A stretch of DNA of 64,000 nt, from the NCBI GenBank assembly GCA_900104495.1, contig FMXS01000004.1:124001-188000 (forward strand), in the 5' to 3' direction. The number at the start of each line of letters is the position of its first letter. Within the stretch, counting starts at the first letter, position 1. The position numbers were made by a program, and so were the translations under genes. The notes beneath the pieces are model-generated. The model was not told where the DNA came from. It was given only the letters and a program-made list of their open reading frames with translations, and made no database searches. Positions 32,047-40,414 of the stretch are shown piece by piece. The DNA is from Ruminococcaceae bacterium FB2012 (GTDB lineage: Bacteria > Bacillota > Clostridia > Oscillospirales > Ruminococcaceae).

Positions 32047-33218
32047 TAGATTACGATAAGCTCGTCTCAAAAGAGGCCACAGCTATAAAGCCCTCGGGCA
32101 TACGCCGATTCTTCGACATCGCCGCCGAAATGGAAGATGTGATCTCCCTCGGCGTGGGCGAGCCGGATTTCAAGACCCCTTGGCGGATCAGACGCTCCGC
32201 AATCGACATTCTCGAACAGGGCAGGACCAGCTATACCGCAAATGCCGGCCTTGCCGAGCTTCGGGAGCAGATCGCCAAGTATCTTTCCCGGACGATACAT
32301 ACCGAGTACGATCCCGCGCATGAGGTGGTTGTCACCGTCGGCGGCTCCGAAGCAATAGATCTGATGATAAGAGCCGTTGTTGACCCCGGCGACGAGGTGC
32401 TGGTTGTGGAGCCTTCTTTCGTCTGCTATGCGCCGCTTGTGCGTCTTGCGGGCGGTGTTCCCGTTATCATCGAGACCAAGTCCGAGGACGAGTTCAGACT
32501 CACCGCCGAGGCTCTGAAAGCTAAGATCACCGATAAGACAAAGCTCCTTTTCCTGCCCTTCCCCAATAATCCCACGGGGGCTATCATGCGCCGTGAGGAC
32601 CTTGAAGCAATTGCGGAAGTTCTAAGGGAAACGAATGTTTTTGTCTGTTCCGACGAGATCTACTCCGAGCTGACGTATTCCGGCAAGCACGTTTCTATCG
32701 CCGAGATCGAAGGTTTGCGGGAGCGTACCGTGGTCATCAACGGCTTCTCAAAGAGCTTTGCGATGACCGGCTGGCGTCTCGGCTTTGCGGCAGGTCCCGA
32801 GCCGGTGATAAAGCAGATGCTGAAACTTCACCAGTATCAGATAATGTGCGCACCGTCGGTGAGCCAGTTCGCGGCAATAACCGCTCTCAAACATTGCGCC
32901 GACGATGTGGCCGCTATGCGCGAAGAGTACGATATGCGCCGACGCTTCGTGGTGGACGGCTTCAATAAGCTGGGGCTGGACTGCTTTACGCCCCAGGGAG
33001 CGTTCTATGTTTTCCCCTGTATCAGATCCACCGGCCTTTCAAGTGAGGAATTCTGCGAAAGGTTGGTCTATTCCAAGAAAGTCGCAGTTGTTCCGGGCAA
33101 TGCCTTCGGAGACTGCGGAGAAGGCTTCGTGAGAGTTTCCTACGCCTACTCGATCGCTCACTTGAAAGAAGCTCTCGTTCGTATCGGACAGTTCGTCCGG
33201 GAGATAAAAAATGGATAA
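32043..33218 (+). CDS. PLP-dependent class I/II aminotransferase
   Basis: 391 residues, full length for fold-type I aminotransferases. PLP-binding lysine lies in FSKSFAMTGWRLGF; the NPTG motif is in FPNNPTGAIM; SDEIYSEL holds the Asp that pairs with the pyridine nitrogen; the carboxylate-binding Arg is near VRVSYAYS. It transfers amino groups between an amino acid and a 2-oxo acid, aromatic or branched-chain substrates being typical for Lrp-linked members. It overlaps Lrp by 4 bases and ispE by 8 bases. The exact substrate is undetermined. Confidence 0.93.
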   Translation: MIDYDKLVSKEATAIKPSGIRRFFDIAAEMEDVISLGVGEPDFKTPWRIRRSAIDILEQGRTSYTANAGLAELREQIAKYLSRTIHTEYDPAHEVVVTVGGSEAIDLMIRAVVDPGDEVLVVEPSFVCYAPLVRLAGGVPVIIETKSEDEFRLTAEALKAKITDKTKLLFLPFPNNPTGAIMRREDLEAIAEVLRETNVFVCSDEIYSELTYSGKHVSIAEIEGLRERTVVINGFSKSFAMTGWRLGFAAGPEPVIKQMLKLHQYQIMCAPSVSQFAAITALKHCADDVAAMREEYDMRRRFVVDGFNKLGLDCFTPQGAFYVFPCIRSTGLSSEEFCERLVYSKKVAVVPGNAFGDCGEGFVRVSYAYSIAHLKEALVRIGQFVREIKNG

Positions 33219-34086
33219 ACTCACAGTAAAAGCATACGGAAAGCTCAATCTTTATCTTGATATCACAGGCAAGCGGGAAGACGGTTATCATCTTCTGCGG
33301 ACGGTGATGCAGTCAGTCTCGGTCTTTGATACGCTGAAATTTGAGATATCCGAGGGAAGCGGCATTGAACTTGTTTGCGACAATTCTGATTTCCCACTTG
33401 ACAGCAGCAATCTTATCTGTAAAGCCGCAGACCTTTTCTTCTCGGAAATGAATATTTCTCCCCGTGGGAAACTGACTGTTACCGTCGATAAGCAGATACC
33501 CGCAATGGCAGGAATGGCCGGCGGAAGTGCCGACGGCGCCGCCGCTCTGACTGCTCTTAACGAGCTGTACGGTTTTCCGCTTGACAGCAAGAATTTGCTT
33601 AAATTGGCCCCGAAACTGGGCGCGGACGTGGCCTTTACAATGGTGGGCGGCACTATGCTTTGCGAAGGCATCGGCGACCAAATGACAAAGTTTAAAGATG
33701 TAAAGGATATTTGCTTTGCAGTCGTGCGTCCCGACACGAGGATATCCACGCCCGCCGCTTATAAGGCCTACGACAGTGCTCCGCCTATGCGGAAGAAGAG
33801 CTTTGCCGCTTTTTCTCAAGCTTTAAAGCTGGATGACAGCCAGAAACTTGCAGACAGTATGTTCAACGCTCTTGAAGCCGCTGTCAAGGATCCGGACGTG
33901 GCGGCAGTTAAGGAAAAACTGATAGCCGGAGGCGCCCTCGGCGCTTTGATGACAGGCAGCGGCTCGGCGGTCTTCGGGGTGTTTGAAAACAAGACCGAGG
34001 CCCGTCTGCTGATAGACATAATGAAGGAATACCCGTTTGCGCAGGTGCTTGAACCTGTACCGCACGGATTGGAGATCATGAGGTGA
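33211..34086 (+). CDS. ispE: 4-diphosphocytidyl-2-C-methyl-D-erythritol kinase
   Basis: 291 residues. GHMP kinase of the MEP isoprenoid pathway; it phosphorylates CDP-methylerythritol at the 2-hydroxyl. The N-terminus reads KAYGKLNLYLDITGKREDGY (Lys and Asp of the active site), and the glycine-rich ATP loop is MAGGSADGAAAL with preceding IPAMAGM. The C-terminal GALMTGSGSAVFG completes the fold. It overlaps the aminotransferase gene by 8 bases. Confidence 0.97.
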   Translation: MDKLTVKAYGKLNLYLDITGKREDGYHLLRTVMQSVSVFDTLKFEISEGSGIELVCDNSDFPLDSSNLICKAADLFFSEMNISPRGKLTVTVDKQIPAMAGMAGGSADGAAALTALNELYGFPLDSKNLLKLAPKLGADVAFTMVGGTMLCEGIGDQMTKFKDVKDICFAVVRPDTRISTPAAYKAYDSAPPMRKKSFAAFSQALKLDDSQKLADSMFNALEAAVKDPDVAAVKEKLIAGGALGALMTGSGSAVFGVFENKTEARLLIDIMKEYPFAQVLEPVPHGLEIMR

Positions 34087-34090
34087 TATA

Positions 34091-35308
34091 ATGGCAAGAC
34101 CGAGAAAGTGCCGCATCTGCGGCTACCGTTTTCGTGGTAATGAAGATATCTGCCCGGAATGCTTTACCGCCCGGGATGATGATATAAGCTGCAATCAGTT
34201 CAGTCACAGCGAGCATTCCCACGGCAGCGGTTTATCAACTACCGAGAGCAGCGACGTCTACGACGAGTTCAAGGAGCGCAGCTTTATTGACGAACAGCGT
34301 TCCGAAGAGGCCAAGGATCCCATTCCGTCCTCCACTTACGGCAGCAGGCAGGGGACTCCTCCTCCGACCTATGCCCAGCAGAGCTACAGTCAGCCGAGAG
34401 CTCGGAACGGCTATTCCGCCGGAGGACAGTCACGTCAAGATAAACTTGATGCATTGCGGAATGCAAGACAGGCTCCGCGCGGTCAAGGATATAACCCGCA
34501 GAATGTGTATTTCGGACAAAATGGGACCGCCCCCAACGGGAATCCCGTTTATTACACAAGAAACGGACAGAAGCAGAAGTCAAACGCCGGCGTTGTAGCC
34601 GTTGTGGTTATAATAATGCTTGTTGCTTTTTTCATCCCGGTCATTAGGTCGATAGTTCAAAACTACGGCGTTTCATCCAATAAGGCAAAGTCTAAATCCA
34701 CAACTACCAAGAAGAACAATATCGATATAAGCTACACTATGCCGGATTTCTCAATGCCCAGCGTCAGCATTCCCGACGTCGAGGACCTTGACCCAAGGCA
34801 GGCTTCAGTAATGGACAACGGCTATCAGCTTTATGCCAAGAACATTGAAGCTGGCGAGGTCATCCTTCCCGACCGGCTTGAAGACAATTTCTCCGAGGAG
34901 GAGATCAAGACTCACCGAGTAGCGGAGGGTTACCTCCCCGAAGGATATGTTCGGCTCAGTATGAATCTTTCTTCCGTCTCCGTAGACATAAACGACCCCT
35001 CTTCTCCCGACATCGTTGCTATGGGATGCTATCTTGAGACCCTTGATTCTCAGGGCCTTGTTATCTGCACATCTTACATCATGGATGAACGCGAAACGGG
35101 AACAGAGATACGGGACGCCGCTTTTCTTGTCCCTTCGGATTATAAAGAATTCAAACTCTACCTGCTGGTCAATTCAAAAACCGGGGAAGCAGTCCATAAG
35201 CTGATACCCATCAAGAGATTTAACATCCAGCCCGACAAGAAAAAAGACGACAACTCAACTCGGGCCGAGAGCGATACATCGTCTTCCAAAAAGGATAAGA
35301 CCGCATGA
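34091..35308 (+). CDS. Zinc-ribbon, single-pass membrane protein
   Basis: 405 residues; ATG preceded by GAGGTGATATA at the end of ispE. An N-terminal zinc ribbon (CRICGYRF, CPECF; two CxxC pairs within residues 7-24) is followed by a polar Ser/Gln/Arg-rich region, one membrane helix (about 172-196) and an extracytoplasmic beta-rich domain of about 180 residues. The C-terminus is Lys/Asp/Ser-rich. The zinc ribbon would be inside and the folded domain outside. It overlaps the radical SAM gene by 4 bases. Function unknown. Confidence 0.82.
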   Translation: MARPRKCRICGYRFRGNEDICPECFTARDDDISCNQFSHSEHSHGSGLSTTESSDVYDEFKERSFIDEQRSEEAKDPIPSSTYGSRQGTPPPTYAQQSYSQPRARNGYSAGGQSRQDKLDALRNARQAPRGQGYNPQNVYFGQNGTAPNGNPVYYTRNGQKQKSNAGVVAVVVIIMLVAFFIPVIRSIVQNYGVSSNKAKSKSTTTKKNNIDISYTMPDFSMPSVSIPDVEDLDPRQASVMDNGYQLYAKNIEAGEVILPDRLEDNFSEEEIKTHRVAEGYLPEGYVRLSMNLSSVSVDINDPSSPDIVAMGCYLETLDSQGLVICTSYIMDERETGTEIRDAAFLVPSDYKEFKLYLLVNSKTGEAVHKLIPIKRFNIQPDKKKDDNSTRAESDTSSSKKDKTA

Positions 35309-36216
35309 TAACCGATATTTATTCGCGCTGCACCCTCTGCCCCAGGGAGTGCGGCGCCGATCGTTATAACGGCAGGGGCTTCTGCGGAGAGAGCGCGGAG
35401 ATACGCATTGCCAGAGCGGAGCTTCACCAATGGGAGGAGCCTTGCCTCAGCCCCGAAGGACGTTCGGGGACCGTGTTTTTCTCGGGCTGTCAGCTGGGAT
35501 GTGTATTCTGCCAGAATTACGAACTTTCGGCGGAGCATAAGGGCTTTGTGCTTACCGAACGTCAGCTTGCGGACACTTTCCTGCGTCTGCGGGATATGGG
35601 CGCCGAAAACATTGACCTTGTTACGCCTACCCATTTTGTCCCCTCAATTATCAAGGCTCTTGACCTTGTTAAGGACCGTCTCGACCTCCCGGTGATATAT
35701 AACTGCGGAGGTTATGAGAAACCGGAGACATTGGCGATGCTCCGGGGATATGTTGATATCTTTCTTCCGGATATGAAGTATATGGACAGCGGCCTTTCCG
35801 GGAGATTTTCCCGCGCTCCCGATTATTTTGCCCGCTTCGGAGAAGCTCTGAAAAAGATGCTGGATATAGCCGGAAAACCGCGATATGATGAAAACGGCCG
35901 CCTGCTGGGGGGAGTTATAGTCAGACACCTTGTCCTGCCGGGATGCAGACACGATTCCGAGGCACTGATAAAGTGGCTGGGTGAAAACTTCCCGACGGAC
36001 AGTTTTCTTGTCAGTCTGATGAGTCAGTTTACGCCGGTCTATAAATCTGCCGAATACGGCCTCGGACGCAGGACCGTGACATTTGAATACGAGTCAGCAG
36101 TCAAGGCTCTTGAATCAGCAGGTTTTGACGGCTTCGTTCAAGAGCGTTCCTCCGCTGAAGTTGAATATATTCCTATTTTTTATGATCATTTGTATTATGA
36201 TTTATCTAATACTTAA
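35305..36216 (+). CDS. Radical SAM protein, PflA/PflX-like
   Basis: 303 residues. The radical SAM cluster motif is CQLGCVFCQN (CxxxCxxC). An extra N-terminal Cys group (CTLCPRECGADRYNGRGFCG) is typical of the COG1313-like branch related to pyruvate formate-lyase activating enzymes. The barrel continues with VTPTHFVPSI, YNCGGYEKPETL and DIFLPDMKYMD. It cleaves SAM to make a 5'-deoxyadenosyl radical and probably activates a glycyl radical or modifies another target. No glycyl radical enzyme gene is adjacent, so the target is unknown. Last gene of the Lrp operon; no terminator hairpin was found after it. Confidence 0.9.
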   Translation: MITDIYSRCTLCPRECGADRYNGRGFCGESAEIRIARAELHQWEEPCLSPEGRSGTVFFSGCQLGCVFCQNYELSAEHKGFVLTERQLADTFLRLRDMGAENIDLVTPTHFVPSIIKALDLVKDRLDLPVIYNCGGYEKPETLAMLRGYVDIFLPDMKYMDSGLSGRFSRAPDYFARFGEALKKMLDIAGKPRYDENGRLLGGVIVRHLVLPGCRHDSEALIKWLGENFPTDSFLVSLMSQFTPVYKSAEYGLGRRTVTFEYESAVKALESAGFDGFVQERSSAEVEYIPIFYDHLYYDLSNT

Positions 36217-36245
36217 TATTTGTTATAAATGGTAATACTTTCAGA

Positions 36246-36274
36246 TTGAACTTTATCAACCTTCAGTGTATAAT
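36246..36274 (+). promoter_or_regulatory. Promoter of the HD-domain gene
   Basis: TTGAAC (36246-36251), 17 bp spacer, TATAAT (36269-36274). Confidence 0.72.
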
Positions 36275-36368
36275 GTATTATAGAATAGGTTATACCATAG
36301 CTTGTTCTTATAATATGCAGCTGTCACATAATATTGTGTGCGGTTGTCTCTGAAGGAGGGCGATGCCA

Positions 36369-36908
36369 ATGTCCAAGGCTATCGGTTCGAAGTATTCGAT
36401 CGAAAGCTCCGAGGAAGCAGAGGAATTCTATCATTATGTTAAGGACCTTCTGGATAGTGATATAGTCTGCGAGATGAAAAAATACCGCCACCATTACAGT
36501 ACGACCTGCTATCAGCACTGTCTGAACGTATCGTACTATAACTACCTTGTATGCCGCAAGCTGGGGCTTGATGCAAAGAAAGCCGCCAGAGCCGGCATCC
36601 TGCACGACCTGTTTCTCTATGACTGGAGAGATACTCCCCGCAAAAAGGGCGACCTGCCTCACGGATTTCGTCACCCGCAGATAGCGCTGGAGAATGCCGT
36701 TCAGAATTTCGACGTTTCAAAGCGTGAGGAAGATATGATCGTAAAACATATGTGGCCCCTTACTTTGAAGCTGCCCCGCTATGCCGAGAGCTATGTTATC
36801 GTTATGACCGATAAATACGCAGCAATGCTTGAACTCGGTGAGCATTTTAAAGGCAAGCTGAGATCTCTTGCCCGCAAGGGTGAGAATGCACTTAGGAAGG
36901 TTTCCTGA
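36369..36908 (+). CDS. HD-domain phosphohydrolase
   Basis: 179 residues from ATG 36369, nine bases after AAGGAGG; an ATG two codons upstream is too close to the ribosome binding site. The HD superfamily metal motif is spread as QHCLNVS (His), GILHDLFLYDW (His-Asp) and VMTDKYAAM (Asp). Such enzymes hydrolyse phosphate bonds in nucleotides or second messengers. The protein is cytoplasmic, short, and has no fused sensor. It has its own promoter and terminator. The substrate is not predictable. Confidence 0.88.
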   Translation: MSKAIGSKYSIESSEEAEEFYHYVKDLLDSDIVCEMKKYRHHYSTTCYQHCLNVSYYNYLVCRKLGLDAKKAARAGILHDLFLYDWRDTPRKKGDLPHGFRHPQIALENAVQNFDVSKREEDMIVKHMWPLTLKLPRYAESYVIVMTDKYAAMLELGEHFKGKLRSLARKGENALRKVS

Positions 36909-36927
36909 CCGTAAAAGTACATTTTCT

Positions 36928-36954
36928 GCCGGCGTCTTCGGATGCCGGCTTTTT
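36928..36954 (+). terminator. Terminator of the HD-domain gene
   Basis: Arms GCCGGC (36928-36933) and GCCGGC (36944-36949) with a TTTTT tail. Confidence 0.82.
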
Positions 36955-36979
36955 GCTGTTTCATATTTTAACAAAAACT

Positions 36980-37014
36980 GCCGTTCGGGAAAACTCCGAA
37001 CGGCGGTTCGCTTT
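36980..37014 (+). terminator. Second hairpin after the HD-domain gene
   Basis: Perfect arms GCCGTTCGG (36980-36988) and CCGAACGGC (36996-37004) form a strong stem, with T residues only at 37011-37014. Either a back-up terminator or a separate insulating hairpin before the VWA operon promoter. Confidence 0.5.
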
Positions 37015-37028
37015 TCAAGTCAGAATAA

Positions 37029-37057
37029 TTGACTTTCGACCCGTATTATGCTATAAT
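37029..37057 (+). promoter_or_regulatory. Promoter of the VWA-LRR-MoxR operon
   Basis: TTGACT (37029-37034), 17 bp spacer, TATAAT (37052-37057). Confidence 0.82.
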
Positions 37058-37152
37058 ATGACAAGAAAACCGTTGCGCATATACGGCTCTCTGTCCGGCT
37101 GCGGACGGGTTTTGACCGTCGGGATAAGCCCACGGTGAAAGGCGGTAATGTT

Positions 37153-38658
37153 ATGACAAGTGAAGAGATGTCCAAACAGGCGGGAAAGCTGGCTGCCGAG
37201 GTCATTTCGGTCTCGGTAGGGAAGCTGCTTCTGCGGCACCACTATTTTTCTCCTGCGCTTTGCAGGCTTCGGCTGAAACAGGGCGCCGAGTATCTTTTCA
37301 CCGACGGCAGAGATCTCAGCTATCAGCCCTTTTCGGTGCTGAAAAAGTACGCCAAGGACGAGAATCTGCCCGTTCACGATCTGCTTCACTCGCTGCTGCA
37401 TAACATCTTCCGGCATTGGGATATAGGTCCCGCTCGCCCGGAGCTTTGGGATGCCGCCTGCGACATTGCGGCAGAGGCGGTCATATTGAGCCTTGACCCG
37501 GAGCTTTGTCCCGGGGATGAACGTGAAAATCGGGAGAGCATCATACGGGACCTCTCCCTTGAGGTTAGGCCTCTGACTGCTGAAAAGCTGTATCACTTTA
37601 TGGACAAACAGGGTATTTCCGAGGAACGCCTTGCGGAATACACGGCGATGTTTTCCGCCGACGACCATAAGCGTTGGTACAAAAACAGCGTTGAGCTCGA
37701 AAAGGAGCCCGAGTCCGAGACGCCGCATATCTTCCCGGAGTTCAATGAACAGGGTGAAAAGAAGGAAAACGAGGGCAAAGAGGGTGAAGCCGCCGACGGT
37801 GACGGTGAAAATCAGGGTGAAGAACAGTCCGATGAACAGGTACAGTCCGAAAATTCGGACAACAACTCTATGGAACAGTGGCTTGACGAGTTAAAGAGCG
37901 CCGAAAAGGAAGAACTGTCAAAGCAGTGGGAGGAGATCTCCAAGCAGCTCCAGGCGGAGCTTGAAGGCTTCGCAGGCAGAAGAGATACAGAGCGCCTCGT
38001 CGACGTACTGAAAAAGGTAAACCGTGAGCGGACAGATTACCGTGCATTTCTGCGGAGGTTTGCGGTTGCCGGCGAAGTGATGAAGCCCGACCTTGATTCC
38101 TTCGATGTGGGATTTTACAGCTACGGTATGCAGCTTTACGGCAACGTTGCTTTCATCGAGCCCCCCGAACATAAGGAAGTTAGACGCATCAAGGATTTCG
38201 TTATCGCAATAGATACATCGGGTTCCGTAAGCGGCAAAACTGTACGAAATTTCGTACAAAAAACCTATTCTGTCCTTAAAACCGAGGAGAGCTTTTTCTC
38301 CAAGGTGAACATCCACATTTTACAGTGCGATACACTTATAGAAGATGCCGCAGTCATAACCTGCGAGAAGGATATAGAACGCTACATCGACGGTTTGGAG
38401 ATCAAGGGCCTCGGCGGCACGGATTTCCGTCCCGTTTTTGAGTATGTTGACAGGCAGCGTGCGGAGGGTAAGCTCACCGATCTCAAAGGGCTTATCTATT
38501 TCACCGACGGGGCCGGCATCTACCCGGAGTGTGCTCCCGAATATGAAACTGCCTTTGTTTTCCTCGAAGCGGATTACGAGCGTTCCGACCGGCCTGAACT
38601 GCCGCCCTGGGCAGTAAAAGTGGTGCTTTCGGAAGGAGAGATCGACGATGACGACTGA
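37153..38658 (+). CDS. VWA-domain protein with metallopeptidase-like N-terminus
   Basis: 501 residues from ATG 37153 (AAAGGCGG upstream; an earlier in-frame GTG lies before that site). The N-terminal about 165 residues resemble the putative metallopeptidase half of COG3864/DUF2201 proteins: HDLLHSLLHNIFRHWD followed by ELWDAACDIAAEAVI. The expected HExxH is HSLLH, so the catalytic Glu is missing. An acidic Glu/Gln linker (about 200-245) leads to a VWA domain (about 340-500) with an intact metal-ion-dependent adhesion site (AIDTSGSVSG, and Thr in GLGGTDF). VWA proteins of this kind act with MoxR ATPases as chaperone-like pairs. Its end overlaps the LRR gene by 11 bases. Confidence 0.88.
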   Translation: MTSEEMSKQAGKLAAEVISVSVGKLLLRHHYFSPALCRLRLKQGAEYLFTDGRDLSYQPFSVLKKYAKDENLPVHDLLHSLLHNIFRHWDIGPARPELWDAACDIAAEAVILSLDPELCPGDERENRESIIRDLSLEVRPLTAEKLYHFMDKQGISEERLAEYTAMFSADDHKRWYKNSVELEKEPESETPHIFPEFNEQGEKKENEGKEGEAADGDGENQGEEQSDEQVQSENSDNNSMEQWLDELKSAEKEELSKQWEEISKQLQAELEGFAGRRDTERLVDVLKKVNRERTDYRAFLRRFAVAGEVMKPDLDSFDVGFYSYGMQLYGNVAFIEPPEHKEVRRIKDFVIAIDTSGSVSGKTVRNFVQKTYSVLKTEESFFSKVNIHILQCDTLIEDAAVITCEKDIERYIDGLEIKGLGGTDFRPVFEYVDRQRAEGKLTDLKGLIYFTDGAGIYPECAPEYETAFVFLEADYERSDRPELPPWAVKVVLSEGEIDDDD

Positions 38659-40399
38659 TTTTGCCCTAAACGGCGAGGTGCTTACCGCCTATCTCGGCTC
38701 CGAGAGCAAAGTTATCATCCCCGAGGAAGTGAAGGTCATCGGCGAGGGTGCCTTTATGGGCACTCCAGTGACGGACGTGACTGTTCCCGAAGGTGTTACG
38801 GAGATTGAAAAACGCGCATTTTGGGGCTGCGAACTGCTGACGGAGATCAGCCTGCCTGAAGCGCTTCGGAGCATCGGTGACAATGCATTCAGAAACTGCG
38901 GCTCCCTTATGGAGGTCGTCATTCCCGACGGTGTCGCTTTTGTCGGAGAGGCTGCTTTCCGGGATTGTGAACAGCTGGAAAGGGCTATTCTCCCCGATAC
39001 GCTGGAGGAACTTCGTGCCAGCACCTTTTCCGAATGCCTTCGGCTCACGGGTATTCATTTGCCCGCAAAGCTCCGCAGGATAGGCGTAAGCTGCTTCCGC
39101 GGATGCGTCAGTCTGACAGAGATCGTTATTCCGGAGGGAGTGCGGGATCTTGACGACAGCACTTTCATGAGCTGTACCTCGCTTCGGAGCGTGAACCTTC
39201 CCGAGGGTTTGAATTCTATCGGCAGACAGTGTTTTTCGCAGTGCGGAAGGCTTATGTCTATCAGCGTACCCGACAGCGTGCGTGTCATTGCGGGTAATGC
39301 TTTTTACAACAGCGGACTGATGAACGTCAGCACCGAGAAATTTGTTATTATCGGAAAAGTGCTGATGCATTACAGCGGCACGGACGAGACCGTCGAGGTT
39401 CCCGAGGGCGTGGAATATATCGCAGACCATTCTTTTGCCTGTTGTGAAACGGCGGTGCGGGTGCTGCTGCCCGAAAGCGTCACCGAGATTGCTGAGGGCG
39501 CCTTTGACAGCTGTCCGGCGCTGAAAAGCGTTCGTCTGCCCAAGTGGCTGAAAAGGCTGGGCAGGGGAGCCTTCGCCCGCTGTCCGCAGCTTACGGATAT
39601 ATCCCTTCCGGATAAACTGGAGCATATAGGAGCGGAGCTTTTCGCTGGCAGCGGTGCGGAATGTGGCTTTACGGCAGGAAAGTATCTGCTGTCGTTTTCG
39701 GATACGGTGGGACGTCTTGAACTTCCCCCGGGGACCGAGATCATTGCCGATGAAGCCTTCGCCCGCTGCGGAGGTATCCGTGAGGTAGTTTTGCCCAAGG
39801 GCCTTCGGACGATAGGCGAGGGAGCATTCCGCTGGCGAAGCGAGTTGACAAGAACCGAGATACCCGCGTCGGTTACGGAGATCGGCAAAAACGCTTTTGC
39901 CAACTGCGGAGAGCTTGAAATAACCGTAAAGGAGCCCGGCGGCATCCTCGGAGAGAATGCTTTCCCCGACGGCGCGAGACTTACTTTTATCATCGGCGGG
40001 AAACAGCTTTCCGTAACCCTCACCTGGGAGATCAAAGCCGGAGACTGTCCCGAGCGGAGACTCTGGGAGTTCGTTTCAGAACCCTCCGAGGAAAGGTTTC
40101 TGTCGATGGGAAAGAGCTGCTACATGATACCCTGCGCGATCTGCTTTTACGGTCTCGGAGGAGCTTATGCAGACTTTCTCCGTAAAAATGCCGCAGAGGC
40201 GGTCTGTTATGCTGCCAATGACGGAGACACAGAGCTGTTTGAAACAGTACTGAATTTTGGACTTTTAGATCTTGAACAGCTGCGTATCTGCATAGATCAC
40301 ACAATAGAAAATCATCAGACAAAACAGCAAGTTCTGCTGATGCGATACCGTCACGACCGTTTCGGTGAAACAGAAGCGGCGGAAAGATTCAAACTGTAA
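38648..40399 (+). CDS. Cytoplasmic BspA-type leucine-rich repeat protein
   Basis: 583 residues. About 14 LRR_5-type repeats (residues about 15-445), with units such as IPDGVAFVGEAAFRDCEQLE and LPEGLNSIGRQCFSQCGRLM. A non-repeat beta stretch comes at about 445-470, then a helical ankyrin-like C-terminus (about 475-583; CYAANDGDTELFETVLNFGL). BspA-type LRR proteins are normally secreted adhesins, but this one has no signal peptide and no membrane helix. It starts inside the end of the VWA gene and stops 15 bases before the MoxR ATPase gene, so all three are made together. It may be a recognition or adaptor subunit for the MoxR/VWA pair (inference). Confidence 0.9.
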   Translation: MTTDFALNGEVLTAYLGSESKVIIPEEVKVIGEGAFMGTPVTDVTVPEGVTEIEKRAFWGCELLTEISLPEALRSIGDNAFRNCGSLMEVVIPDGVAFVGEAAFRDCEQLERAILPDTLEELRASTFSECLRLTGIHLPAKLRRIGVSCFRGCVSLTEIVIPEGVRDLDDSTFMSCTSLRSVNLPEGLNSIGRQCFSQCGRLMSISVPDSVRVIAGNAFYNSGLMNVSTEKFVIIGKVLMHYSGTDETVEVPEGVEYIADHSFACCETAVRVLLPESVTEIAEGAFDSCPALKSVRLPKWLKRLGRGAFARCPQLTDISLPDKLEHIGAELFAGSGAECGFTAGKYLLSFSDTVGRLELPPGTEIIADEAFARCGGIREVVLPKGLRTIGEGAFRWRSELTRTEIPASVTEIGKNAFANCGELEITVKEPGGILGENAFPDGARLTFIIGGKQLSVTLTWEIKAGDCPERRLWEFVSEPSEERFLSMGKSCYMIPCAICFYGLGGAYADFLRKNAAEAVCYAANDGDTELFETVLNFGLLDLEQLRICIDHTIENHQTKQQVLLMRYRHDRFGETEAAERFKL

Positions 40400-40414
40400 C
40401 GGAGGCTGAATATC

